Shown here in pieces: positions 53,047 through 60,925 of a stretch of 64,000 bases of DNA. The DNA is from Mycobacterium colombiense CECT 3035 (lineage in GTDB: Bacteria > Actinomycetota > Actinomycetes > Mycobacteriales > Mycobacteriaceae). Numbering within the stretch: the first letter of the stretch is position 1; each line of letters starts with the position of its first letter. The notes beneath the pieces are model-generated. The model was given only the letters and a program-made list of their open reading frames with translations. It was not told the origin of the DNA and did not search any database. The stretch spans positions 4,774,001-4,838,000 of the forward strand of contig NZ_CP020821.1 in NCBI RefSeq assembly GCF_002105755.1, given 5' to 3'. The position numbers and the translations under genes are program-made.

Positions 53047-53615
53047 CGAACAATCGAATACCGAGCACCCCGAGACGGCCACGCCACGGACTGATCCTGG
53101 CCGCCGTGGCCGCCACCGCACTAGCCGCAACAGGATGCCACGTGAATCAACCCCCCCAACCGCCCCCGTCCGCCGATGCCGCCAAGGCCCTGGCAACGCT
53201 GAAATCGCTGCCGTCGTTCGAGGACACCCAGACCCAGGTACAGGCCGCGATGAACGAAATCACCTCGGCCACAAGCAAATTGATACCCTCAATTACCTGG
53301 GAAACCCCGCACGAGGGCTCCGGCCTGGGCTGCGAACGACCCTACGACCAGACCGACGGGCGCGGCTACTTCCTGCCGGACGCGGTGGCCGCCAACGTCG
53401 CGGTCTCCGAGCAGCAGTGGGCGAACATCCAAGAGACCGCCAAACAGGCGGCCGCCAAGCTGGACGCCACCGACATGCAGGTCATGCACGACAATCCCGG
53501 AAACCACGACGTCGGCTTCTACGGCCCGACCGGGATCTTCATCAAGGTCGGCTACCGGGGCAACCTCGTTGTGTCGGGCTACACCGGCTGCCGGTTGCCG
53601 CGCGACAAGAAATAG
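53043..53615 (+). CDS. Lipoprotein, LprP/LppA-like
   Basis: 190 aa from GTG 53043, overlapping the hydrolase stop. A twin-Arg-like basic start (RRPRHGLILAAVAATALAAT) leads to the lipobox ATGC with Cys32, followed by a Pro-rich linker and a compact domain with two Cys (LGCERPYDQ and GYTGCRLPRD) that could pair. M. tuberculosis has a similar adjacent pair, a DUF1023 hydrolase (Rv0963c) and lipoprotein LprP (Rv0962c), as I recall. The tight coupling suggests it partners or protects against the hydrolase; this is inference. Confidence 0.82.
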   Translation: MTNNRIPSTPRRPRHGLILAAVAATALAATGCHVNQPPQPPPSADAAKALATLKSLPSFEDTQTQVQAAMNEITSATSKLIPSITWETPHEGSGLGCERPYDQTDGRGYFLPDAVAANVAVSEQQWANIQETAKQAAAKLDATDMQVMHDNPGNHDVGFYGPTGIFIKVGYRGNLVVSGYTGCRLPRDKK

Positions 53616-53624
53616 CGTCGGGGG

Positions 53625-54587
53625 TCACTCGAGGCGATCGCGCCTGCCGCCGGCCCCGACGGCCGCCAGCGCCGCCTCGTCCCGCCCCGGGCACACGCTG
53701 GGTTCCGCATTCGGGGCATCGGCGTTTTCGATCGCCTGGCTGCGGCCCAGGGCGACCGTGGCGGCGACCATCGCCGCGACCGCGACGGCGAGGGCGAGCG
53801 CCGTGAGGTCGCCCACCGCCAGGTGCTCACCGAGCACGACGACCCCGAGCAGGACGGCGACCACCGGTTCACCCACCAGCATGATCGGCACCGACGCCTG
53901 CAGCGCGCCGGCGTGAAACGCGGAGTTCTGCACCACGGTCACGGTCACCGCCAGCGCCACCAGCACGTACGGGGCGGGGACGGTCATGAGCGCGTGCCAT
54001 CCGCCCAGCGAGTAGCGGTGGGTGCAGACCTTCGTGACGACCGCGATCATGCCGAGCAGGATCGCCACCGCGACGCCCAGCAGCGAGACCCGCACCCGGC
54101 CGGCGGCGCGATGGGCCGCGATGACGCAGGCGATCACCGACGGCACGGTGATCGCCAGCGCCAGCGTCCACGCCGGAATCGGGGGACGACTGTGGCCTTC
54201 GCGGGGCTGACCCACCAGCAGGAAGACCGCCAGCGCGGCCGTCAGCAGCATCGCCCAGCCCCACTGGACCCGGCTGATGCGTTGGTGGCACAGCGCCGCG
54301 CTCAACGGCAGCGCGAACAGCAGCGACGACACCAGCAGCGGCTGGACCAGCAGCAGCGAACCGTGCGCCAGCGCCATGGCCTGAAAGACGTAACCGGCGA
54401 CGGCGGCAAAGGTCCCCGCCCACCACAGCGGCTGGCGGACCAGCGTCGTCGCCATCGCCGCGGACATGGCCTCATCACCCGGGACGCGGTGGGTGGCCCG
54501 CTGGCGGACCACGATGCCCACCGCGGCCCAGAACGCGGAGAGCAAAGCCGAGAAGATTGCAACCGCGTGTGTCGTCACCCACCCCAT
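53625..54587 (-). CDS. DMT-superfamily (EamA-like) transporter
   Basis: 320 aa from ATG 54587. Nine or ten short TM helices, e.g. HAVAIFSALLSAFWAAVGIV, WGWAMLLTAALAVFLLVGQP, PIMLVGEPVVAVLLGVVVLG EHLAVGDL (two parts), with the EamA-like PVVAVLLG repeat. The C-terminal 40 residues are a polar tail. Substrate of such permeases is rarely predictable. It is convergent with the lipoprotein gene (9 bp apart). A perfect 12-bp palindrome AGGGGTACCCCT sits 7 bp upstream of the start. Confidence 0.82.
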   Translation of the reverse strand: MGWVTTHAVAIFSALLSAFWAAVGIVVRQRATHRVPGDEAMSAAMATTLVRQPLWWAGTFAAVAGYVFQAMALAHGSLLLVQPLLVSSLLFALPLSAALCHQRISRVQWGWAMLLTAALAVFLLVGQPREGHSRPPIPAWTLALAITVPSVIACVIAAHRAAGRVRVSLLGVAVAILLGMIAVVTKVCTHRYSLGGWHALMTVPAPYVLVALAVTVTVVQNSAFHAGALQASVPIMLVGEPVVAVLLGVVVLGEHLAVGDLTALALAVAVAAMVAATVALGRSQAIENADAPNAEPSVCPGRDEAALAAVGAGGRRDRLE

Positions 54588-54593
54588 GCCCCA

Positions 54594-54605
54594 AGGGGTA
54601 CCCCT
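54594..54605. promoter_or_regulatory. Palindrome at the DMT transporter start
   Basis: AGGGGTACCCCT, perfect 6-bp arms, 7 bp upstream of the transporter ATG and about 102 bp before the membrane protein gene at 54707. Could be an operator; too short to be sure. Confidence 0.3.
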
Positions 54606-54706
54606 GACCTCGCCGGGGTTAACTCGCCCTTTCGGCGCCGACCCGCCCCGCCTTACCCTGGGTGGCCGGCGGGAAGTTCGTCCCGGCCGGCTGATCGAAA
54701 GGAAAC

Positions 54707-55207
54707 ATGCTGCGTACCAAGGTAATCACCACAGTGGCGATCGTCGCGGCCATCGCGTCAGCGGCGTTGACGCTGCTGCCCTGGATCGACTTGAGCCACT
54801 TGGGTTTTCCCATCCGGTGGAATGGTCTCGGCATCTACGACGGAGAGGATGCCGACCACTACGGCGCGTTGCTCAGCGGCATGGTGAACAGCACGCCGGG
54901 TTGGGTCGTGCTGATCGCCGCGATCGCGGCCGCCGCCGCATTGCTGGCCGCATCGCGAGCGCGCTGGCTGGGCTTCGTCGCGTGCGGCTGCGCCGCGGTC
55001 GCATTCGTCACTTCCGTCCTGTGCTGGCTGTATCCGGCCCTGCTGGTCGACGGCACCAAACACGAGATGGGGGCCTCAGGGCTGGCGGACCGGGAGTTTG
55101 TGAACTCCAGCGCGCTGATGGCCGAGGCCGCGGCCACCGCCGTACTGGTGATCGCTACCGCGCTCGCCGTCTTCGCAACGAAACGCGTTGTCGGCGAAGA
55201 CGATTGA
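54707..55207 (+). CDS. Four-TM membrane protein, paralogue A
   Basis: 166 aa from ATG 54707 with AAAGGA upstream. Four helices are visible: TTVAIVAAIASAALTLLPWI, VVLIAAIAAAAALLAASRAR, FVACGCAAVAFVTSVLCWLY and LMAEAAATAVLVIATALAVF. The extracytoplasmic segment WIDLSHLGFPIRWNGLGIYD is nearly repeated in the gene at 55273 (WIDVSRLGLPIRWNGLGIYV), as are the other segments, so the two are recent duplicates in opposite orientation. I do not know the family's function. It is in the lineage-specific part of the window. Confidence 0.75.
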   Translation: MLRTKVITTVAIVAAIASAALTLLPWIDLSHLGFPIRWNGLGIYDGEDADHYGALLSGMVNSTPGWVVLIAAIAAAAALLAASRARWLGFVACGCAAVAFVTSVLCWLYPALLVDGTKHEMGASGLADREFVNSSALMAEAAATAVLVIATALAVFATKRVVGEDD

Positions 55208-55272
55208 CGTCGCATGAGGTGAGCGCGCGGCGGTATCGGAAGGCCGGGCACACCTCCGACGTAGTTCAGGCC

Positions 55273-55770
55273 TCAATCGCCATCGCCCGCAGCACTTTTC
55301 GCTCTGGCAACGGCGAGCGCGGCGCAGACCACCAGCACGCCGGTGGCCCCGACTTCGGCGAGCAACGCGCCGGAATTCAGCACCTCTCGGTCCGGCACCA
55401 AAGAGATGCCCAATTCGTGCTTGGCATCGCCGGCCAGTATCGCCGGATACACCAGACACAGGACGGCGGTGACGAATGCGATGACCGCGCACCCGCAGGC
55501 GACGACACCGAGCGCCCGCACCCGCGCAGCGCCCAGCAGCGCGCCGGCGGCCGCGACCGAGGCGACCAGCACGATCCATCCCGGGGTGCCGTCGACCATG
55601 CCGGTGAGCACATGGCCATAGTGCTCGCCATGCTCGCCGACGTAGATGCCCAGGCCATTCCACCGGATGGGCAATCCCAGCCGGCTCACATCGATCCATG
55701 GCAAGAATGTCAGCGCGGCACAGACGATGGCCGCGACTACGGCGACTAGGGTGATTGGCTTGGCGCGCAC
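55273..55770 (-). CDS. Four-TM membrane protein, paralogue B
   Basis: 165 aa from GTG 55770. Same layout as the protein at 54707: LVAVVAAIVCAALTFLPWID, PGWIVLVASVAAAGALLGAA, GVVACGCAVIAFVTAVLCLV YPAILAGDAKHE (two parts) and LAEVGATGVLVVCAALAVAR. About half the residues are identical to paralogue A, with no indels in the core. The two genes are convergent, their stops 66 bp apart. They could form a heteromeric membrane complex or a redundant pair. Function unknown. Confidence 0.75.
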   Translation of the reverse strand: MRAKPITLVAVVAAIVCAALTFLPWIDVSRLGLPIRWNGLGIYVGEHGEHYGHVLTGMVDGTPGWIVLVASVAAAGALLGAARVRALGVVACGCAVIAFVTAVLCLVYPAILAGDAKHELGISLVPDREVLNSGALLAEVGATGVLVVCAALAVARAKSAAGDGD

Positions 55771-55843
55771 GCGTTTTCCCCTCGATCCGTTCGCCTGCCG
55801 ACGCTTTCGGCTAACGCGGCGAAACGCCTGTCGTTCAGCTCCG

Positions 55844-56170
55844 TCATGAGCCGGGCATGATCTCGACGGGATTCTCGCTCAACGGCTCGACAACAATCGC
55901 CACGTCCTTCATCAGCTCGATCGAGCGGATGGTCTCGGCGACACTGCGCACGTCTCCCTCGAGAATCATGTAGCCGGCGCGATTCATCTTTTCATAGAAA
56001 GCCATGAGCGACTCCCTGCTACGGAACACCGGGAAGTACTGCACGCCGTCGCGCCCGAGCAGGAACACCTTCTCTTTGCCGTCTTTGGTGTTGCCGAAGG
56101 GGGTGGAGTAGTAGACCTTGGCATCGCTCAAGGTTGGTTGGGCTCGACTTCGCCTTCTGAACAGTCCCAT
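55844..56170 (-). CDS. SseB-like domain protein, 108 aa
   Basis: 108 aa from ATG 56170 (MGLFRRRSRAQPTLSDAKVY). EKVFLLGRDGVQYFPVFRSR ESLMAFYEKM (two parts) matches the beta-rich SseB N-terminal core in pattern; the tail AIVVEPLSENPVEIMPGS is usual for it. The Arg-rich N-terminus may bind membrane or nucleic acid. It stands alone between the membrane pair and the AsnC regulator. Function unknown. Confidence 0.65.
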   Translation of the reverse strand: MGLFRRRSRAQPTLSDAKVYYSTPFGNTKDGKEKVFLLGRDGVQYFPVFRSRESLMAFYEKMNRAGYMILEGDVRSVAETIRSIELMKDVAIVVEPLSENPVEIMPGS

Positions 56171-56301
56171 GGCATCTCCTGGTTGGCGACGAGTGCGACA
56201 TTACCGCCGAACTTCTGGTCTGCGGCTCATCGCTTCGTTGTTCACGCCCGTATTGGCGCGCAACCCGGGAGCTACCGCGCCGAGCCGAGCCGAATGAATC
56301 G

Positions 56302-57309
56302 CTAGCGTGGAGTGCGAATCGGTCGGGGGTTGATCAATCGCCCTTGTGCCACAAGCGATCCGTGTTGCTTGAGGCGTTGAGTCCGGATGTTGACCTCATA
56401 GCTGAGGATTTCCTCGATCTGTCCGAGTTGCTCGCTGAGGTACCTGTACAGATCGTCGATGTCTCGGCAGATGACAATCGCCACCAGGTTTTTGGTCCCA
56501 CTGACCGCGCCGGCAAAGGCGATGTGGTGGTGCGCCGCGATGCGCTCGCCCACACGGTGGACGTCACGGGGTGCCAGCGTCAGCCACAGCATCGCGCTGA
56601 GCTGGTGGCCGAGCCGTTCCGGCAAGAGGTCGACGTCGTAAAGCAGCGCGCCGCAAGCTTCCAGCGCCGCGATTCGCCGGCCCAGCCGCGCCACCGACCA
56701 GCCCGCGCGTGCGGCGAGCTTGGGTTGCGACATCCGGCCGTCCTCGGCGAGCGCCTCGAAGATCGGGCGGTCGTCCGCGGTCGGCAGGCACCGTTGAGCG
56801 CCTGACAGCGGGCCGGTCCGCTCGGCCAGGATCTCCGCGGCCTGCCGATCGGTGAGCGTGGGGCCATAGCCGGTCCATGGAGCGCTTGCGGGGTGACCGA
56901 ACGAATGCAGCAGCAGATCGATGGTGATGTCGGTTACGGAGGTCGTCCGCGGCAGGAGCTGCAGCAGATCCTCACGACCGTTGTCCAGTGGTGCGCGGAT
57001 GACGCAGACCAGATCAGTCCATCCGGCCAGCACGTTGGCATGGGACACGTCTGGCCGGCGCACCAGCGCGTCGGCCAGCTTCTGGATGCGTTCGGGTGCG
57101 GCGCGCATCCGGCACACCCAACTCCCTTCGCCGTCGACCCACCGGTTCTCCAGCCCGACAACGCGCACCACGCCGTCGCGGCGCAGTCGATGGTAGCGCC
57201 GCGCGACCGTCTGTTCGGTGGCCTCGATGACGGTGGCGATCCGCCGAAACGACACGCGGGGAGCCAACTGCACGGCATGCAGAATCTGCGCGTCCAGTCG
57301 GTCAAGCAC
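56302..57309 (-). CDS. Two-domain Lrp/AsnC-family regulator
   Basis: 335 aa from GTG 57309 (VLDRLDAQILHAVQLAPRVS). Two full AsnC units in tandem: HTH 1 at about 1-50 (RIATVIEATEQTVARRYHRL) with a ligand domain at about 65-140, then HTH 2 at about 160-210 (MSQPKLAARAGWSVARLGRR) with a second ligand domain at about 225-300. Ordinary Lrp proteins have one unit and dimerise; this fusion would act as a built-in dimer. It is divergent from an SDR gene (100 bp gap), its probable target along with the LLM oxidoreductase behind it. Confidence 0.82.
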   Translation of the reverse strand: MLDRLDAQILHAVQLAPRVSFRRIATVIEATEQTVARRYHRLRRDGVVRVVGLENRWVDGEGSWVCRMRAAPERIQKLADALVRRPDVSHANVLAGWTDLVCVIRAPLDNGREDLLQLLPRTTSVTDITIDLLLHSFGHPASAPWTGYGPTLTDRQAAEILAERTGPLSGAQRCLPTADDRPIFEALAEDGRMSQPKLAARAGWSVARLGRRIAALEACGALLYDVDLLPERLGHQLSAMLWLTLAPRDVHRVGERIAAHHHIAFAGAVSGTKNLVAIVICRDIDDLYRYLSEQLGQIEEILSYEVNIRTQRLKQHGSLVAQGRLINPRPIRTPR

Positions 57310-57408
57310 AAAGAAAAGTATGCGTTGGCAACGGCTCAAATGAGGATTTCTCGCGATTTTCGCTGCGACCATCGCAAGTTCGGTGGTGGCGCTGCGAGCC
57401 TGGAGACC

Positions 57409-58155
57409 ATGAACCTGACAGGCAACACCGTCTTGGTCACCGGTGGCGGCAGCGGGATCGGTCGCGCACTGGCCGAAACCCTGCATCGAGCGGGCAACCG
57501 GGTCGTGATCGCCGGGCGCCGTCGCGACGTGTTGCAGGCCGTCGCCGATGCCAACCCGGGCATCGAACACCGCCATCTAGACCTGGCGGAGCCGGACAGC
57601 ATCGATCGGCTGGCCACCGAACTGACCGGCAGCCACCCGGGTCTCAACGTCCTGGTCAACAACGCGGCGGTCATGCGCACCGAAGACCTATCGTCCGGCG
57701 AGGCCGCACCGGCCGAAGTCGCCGAGCAGACGGTCGCGGTCAACCTGCTGGGCCCGATACGGCTCACCGCGGCGCTGTTACCCACCCTGCTGTTGCAACC
57801 CGAGGCCGCAATCGCCAACGTCACCTCCGCTTTGGCGTTCGTCCCCAAAGCGGTCGTGCCGACTTACTCAGCGACGAAGGCGGGCCTGCACGCCTACACC
57901 CAGTCTCTTCGCCACCAGTTGCGGCACACTCCGATCCAGGTCATCGAGATCATCCCGCCGCGGGTCGAAACCGACATGATCGCCGAGCAGGGCGGCGCGG
58001 GCGCGATGTCGTTGAATGCCTTTGTCGCCGAAATGTTTTCGTTATTACACAGTCAACCTGACGCCGCAGAGATCGTAGTCGATGCCGCCCAGCGGGTGCG
58101 ATTCGCCGCCCGCGACGGCCACTACGACGACGTCTTCGCGGCAATCAACCCTTAA
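57409..58155 (+). CDS. Short-chain dehydrogenase/reductase (DltE-like)
   Basis: 248 aa from ATG 57409. TGGGSGIGRALAETLHRAGN is the cofactor motif, NNAAVMRTEDLSSGEAAP and YSATKAGLHAYTQSLRHQL (YxxxK) complete the SDR signature. It lies 12 bp upstream of an F420-dependent-type oxidoreductase in the same direction, and divergent from the two-domain AsnC regulator. Together these may form a small catabolic or detoxification unit induced by an amino-acid-like or related ligand. Substrate unknown. Confidence 0.85.
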   Translation: MNLTGNTVLVTGGGSGIGRALAETLHRAGNRVVIAGRRRDVLQAVADANPGIEHRHLDLAEPDSIDRLATELTGSHPGLNVLVNNAAVMRTEDLSSGEAAPAEVAEQTVAVNLLGPIRLTAALLPTLLLQPEAAIANVTSALAFVPKAVVPTYSATKAGLHAYTQSLRHQLRHTPIQVIEIIPPRVETDMIAEQGGAGAMSLNAFVAEMFSLLHSQPDAAEIVVDAAQRVRFAARDGHYDDVFAAINP

Positions 58156-58167
58156 GGAGTGACCACC

Positions 58168-59025
58168 ATGCGCATCGGAATTGGATTGCCCAGCCATATC
58201 GCGCACGTGCCGGGACCGTTGACTGCCGAGTGGGCGAGCCGAGCCGAACAGCGGGGTTTCGCCCAACTCGCCGCGATAGACCGGCTGGTGTACGAAAGCC
58301 TCGACTCGATCGTCGCGACGGCCGTGGCCGCGGGCGCAACCACCGACATCGGCCTCATGACCAACGTGCTGCTGGCTCCGCTGTACCCCGCCGTGCTGCT
58401 GAGCAAGCAAGTCACCACCCTCGCCGACGCATCTGGTGGGCGGCTCACCCTCGGCCTCGGCATCGGGAGCCGATCCGACGACTACGCCGCCGTCGGCGTC
58501 GACTATTCGCGACGCGGACGCATTCTCGACGAGACCGTGGCCGTGCTGCGCGACACGTGCGAAGGCCACACCGTGACCGGCGACAAGGCGTTGGCCCCTG
58601 CGCCGATGCGGATTCCGATTCTGTTCGGCGGACGAGCGGACGCGACAATCCGCCGGGTGGCCACGATCGGTGACGGCTGGACCGCGGGCGCGTTGCGCGA
58701 CTACGCGAACCAGGCCGCGCTCGCCGACCGGGTGCGCGTGGCATGGGCGGAGGCGGGCCGCGCGGAGCGCCCGCGGCTTCACGCCAGTGTCAACTTCGCC
58801 TTCGGCGATGCCGGCACCATCGCTGCCGGTCGTGCTCACCTCAGGCGTTACTACGGCTTCAAGCCCGACTATGCCGCCCTCAACGTCGAGGACATGCTCA
58901 GCTCCGCCAACGAGGCGGCCCAGACCGTGCGCGCCTACCGCGACCTAGGCTTCGACGGAATCATGTTCCACCCCTGCGTCGCCGAGATCGACCAGATCGA
59001 CCGCCTGGCAGACGCGGTCCTCTGA
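58168..59025 (+). CDS. LLM-class F420-dependent oxidoreductase
   Basis: 285 aa from ATG 58168, with AAGGAG 8 bp upstream; a GTG at 58159 is possible. Luciferase-like TIM barrel: MRIGIGLPSHIAHVPGPLTA, LGLGIGSRSDDYAAVGVDYS RRGRILDETVAVLRDTCEG (two parts) and PILFGGRADATIRRVATIGD, typical of F420-dependent members in actinobacteria. Follows the SDR gene, likely in one operon. Reaction unknown; such enzymes hydride-transfer to or from alcohols, sugars or imines. Confidence 0.85.
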   Translation: MRIGIGLPSHIAHVPGPLTAEWASRAEQRGFAQLAAIDRLVYESLDSIVATAVAAGATTDIGLMTNVLLAPLYPAVLLSKQVTTLADASGGRLTLGLGIGSRSDDYAAVGVDYSRRGRILDETVAVLRDTCEGHTVTGDKALAPAPMRIPILFGGRADATIRRVATIGDGWTAGALRDYANQAALADRVRVAWAEAGRAERPRLHASVNFAFGDAGTIAAGRAHLRRYYGFKPDYAALNVEDMLSSANEAAQTVRAYRDLGFDGIMFHPCVAEIDQIDRLADAVL

Positions 59026-59125
59026 TGACTTTCCCTGCAGCACAGAGCATCTCGTTCCACTACGGGACGCACTGGGCTTCGGGCGTCGCCGCGCCCGCCG
59101 TCGTGAGCGCCCTGCGCCGGACGCG

Positions 59126-59512
59126 TCACGCCTGCGGGGCCGGCCCCGCCGACGATGCTGCAGCGCGAATCCGATCGGCAACCTTCGCTGCGCCGAAGCA
59201 GCGGACTTTGGTCACCCGGTCGGCGGTGTGTATGGCGATGATCTTGGTGAGGACACCCGGCAGCACTTCGACCGATTCGATCGAGCGGAGGTCGACGACG
59301 ATGTCCAGCTGTCCCGACTGGATCGAGCGGTTCAGCGCGTTGGCGTGGAACGCAACGTCGGTATCGGTAACGGTGAGCCTGCCCCCGACCCACAGGCCAC
59401 CGTAGCGGCGCCGGTAGCGGTCCAGCACTCGCCTATTGACCGACGTCGTCGCTGCGGTGACATCGACGTCCGCGATCAGCGCGTTGGCCACGCGGGAGAT
59501 GATGACGGTCAC
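59126..59512 (-). CDS. GRAM/PH-like domain protein, 128 aa
   Basis: 128 aa from GTG 59512. VLDRYRRRYGGLWVGGRLTV TDTDVAFHANALNRSIQSGQ (two parts), followed by SIESVEVLPGVLTKIIAIHT, resembles the GRAM/bacterial PH-like fold in strand order. No TM or signal peptide. Convergent with the LLM gene, 100 bp apart. Function unknown; recognition is only by pattern. Confidence 0.55.
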   Translation of the reverse strand: MTVIISRVANALIADVDVTAATTSVNRRVLDRYRRRYGGLWVGGRLTVTDTDVAFHANALNRSIQSGQLDIVVDLRSIESVEVLPGVLTKIIAIHTADRVTKVRCFGAAKVADRIRAAASSAGPAPQA

Positions 59513-59599
59513 CGGTTGCCTAGCCTATCGCTTCATTTGTTCTTTTCGCCGGACGATTCGTCGGGCGGCTCGTGAGTCTGACGGCGTCGACCTGCGGCG

Positions 59600-60181
59600 C
59601 TAGCGTGCTCGGTGATTGCCGTGGGGACGTGCGTGCACTTGCCGGCCAGATAGAGCGGCCAGTCGGTCGATGGCGGGGGCGTGTTCATGGATTGGTTGAG
59701 GTGGCGCGAATTGGCCGCTGCGTTGTAGGGCCGCTGAGCGGCTCTGGGCGAAGGTCAGGGCTTCGGCGCATAGATCCGGTGGCAGGTGCAGGGGTGTGCC
59801 GGTGGCCGACGCGATGTCCCAACTATGCGTGAGCAGATCCGCCACACGAAGGGCCAGCCGGCTGCTTAGTTGCGGCGGCGGGATACCGACGGCCGAGTCG
59901 CCTATCTGGGTCGCCAGCGCCTCGTTCAGTGCCTCGACCGAGTGGCGGTAGCTGCCCAGGAAATCACCGGGTGTGGTTGTGCCAGCAGGTGTTTGGAAGC
60001 CAGCGGGGAGCATTCGATCGGCGAAATCGAGGTTGACCTCGACGAGGTGCTGTGCGACGTCGGCGACACTCCAGCCTGTGCACGGAGTCGGAGCCATCCA
60101 ATCCTCCTCGGCGAGATGCGCGAGAAGGTCATCGACGGCCTGGGCGGCGCGGCTCAAGTGCGTCTGGTCAGCGAAAGGCAT
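59600..60181 (-). CDS. DinB/MDMPI-like protein (TIGR03086 type)
   Basis: 193 aa from ATG 60181. EEDWMAPTPCTGWSVADVAQ HLVEV (two parts) is the characteristic thiol-dependent (mycothiol/bacillithiol) maleylpyruvate-isomerase-like start, with the metal-binding His; LADLLTHSWDIASATG-type motif (here VADLLTHSWDIASATGTPLH) gives the other two His ligands. These proteins are thought to be mycothiol-dependent enzymes. An AT-rich stretch at 60207-60250 upstream probably contains its promoter. Confidence 0.75.
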   Translation of the reverse strand: MPFADQTHLSRAAQAVDDLLAHLAEEDWMAPTPCTGWSVADVAQHLVEVNLDFADRMLPAGFQTPAGTTTPGDFLGSYRHSVEALNEALATQIGDSAVGIPPPQLSSRLALRVADLLTHSWDIASATGTPLHLPPDLCAEALTFAQSRSAALQRSGQFAPPQPIHEHAPAIDRLAALSGRQVHARPHGNHRAR

Positions 60182-60398
60182 CACGGGGACCTTTCCGTCG
60201 GGGGAATCAAATAGTAAGAAATATAAGGCAAAATTAAGAATACGGTAAGGCGCGGTCTCCAGGCCAATACCGGCGTTGCCGGTCATCTGCGCGCATGCCA
60301 TGCAATACATCTGCGCCGGCACACCCTCAACTGCAGCTGGCAGTAGCTGGCAGCGCGGTGGGTGGAGCTGGCAGTGCCTCGCAAGCATCATCGGTGGA

Positions 60399-60836
60399 GT
60401 GAGCGGAACTTCGGATCCAAAGACTTTTGTTGTCAAATTCGCCGAGTTCTGGGCAGATCCGTCGCGTCATGGTTTGGCCGGACTCCTGCACCAAGATGTG
60501 GTGCTTATGCAGCCACTCGTACCCCGGATGGTCGGGATCGAAGCTGCGCAAACCCAGTTCCAACGCTTCGGGTACTGCCTTCCCGGCCTGCACGCCCATG
60601 TCGACTACTGGAGCGGGGATGAAGATGTGGTCTTCATAGAATTTCGGCTCCACGCCCACATCGCAGGACATTTAATCGAATGGCCCAACGTGAATCGTCT
60701 GTGCCTCCGCGATGGCAGGGCGATCGAACGCGTCACTTACTTCGACCCCGTAGCAATGCTGCCCACGCTGTTGCGTCACCCCTCGATAGCGTGGCGCTGG
60801 TGGCGCTCTCGCGTCGGCGTCCCTCAGCCTCGCTGA
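60399..60836 (+). CDS. SnoaL/NTF2-like fold protein
   Basis: 145 aa from GTG 60399 (VSGTSDPKTFVVKFAEFWAD). NTF2-like cone fold: PSRHGLAGLLHQDVVLMQPL, LHAHVDYWSGDEDVVFIEFR LHAHIAGHL (two parts) and GRAIERVTYFDPVAMLP. Such proteins include ketosteroid isomerase-like enzymes and polyketide cyclases. A GGTGG lies too close to the GTG to be its site, so the start is uncertain. It is divergent from the DinB-like gene and stands alone. Substrate unknown. Confidence 0.65.
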   Translation: MSGTSDPKTFVVKFAEFWADPSRHGLAGLLHQDVVLMQPLVPRMVGIEAAQTQFQRFGYCLPGLHAHVDYWSGDEDVVFIEFRLHAHIAGHLIEWPNVNRLCLRDGRAIERVTYFDPVAMLPTLLRHPSIAWRWWRSRVGVPQPR

Positions 60837-60925
60837 GGAATCGCGAGTTGTGGAGCACGAGCACGTTCGCCATGCAGCAGGTAAAGGGTTCGCCTAGATA
60901 CCTCCCGCGGCGATAAGCTGCGCAT

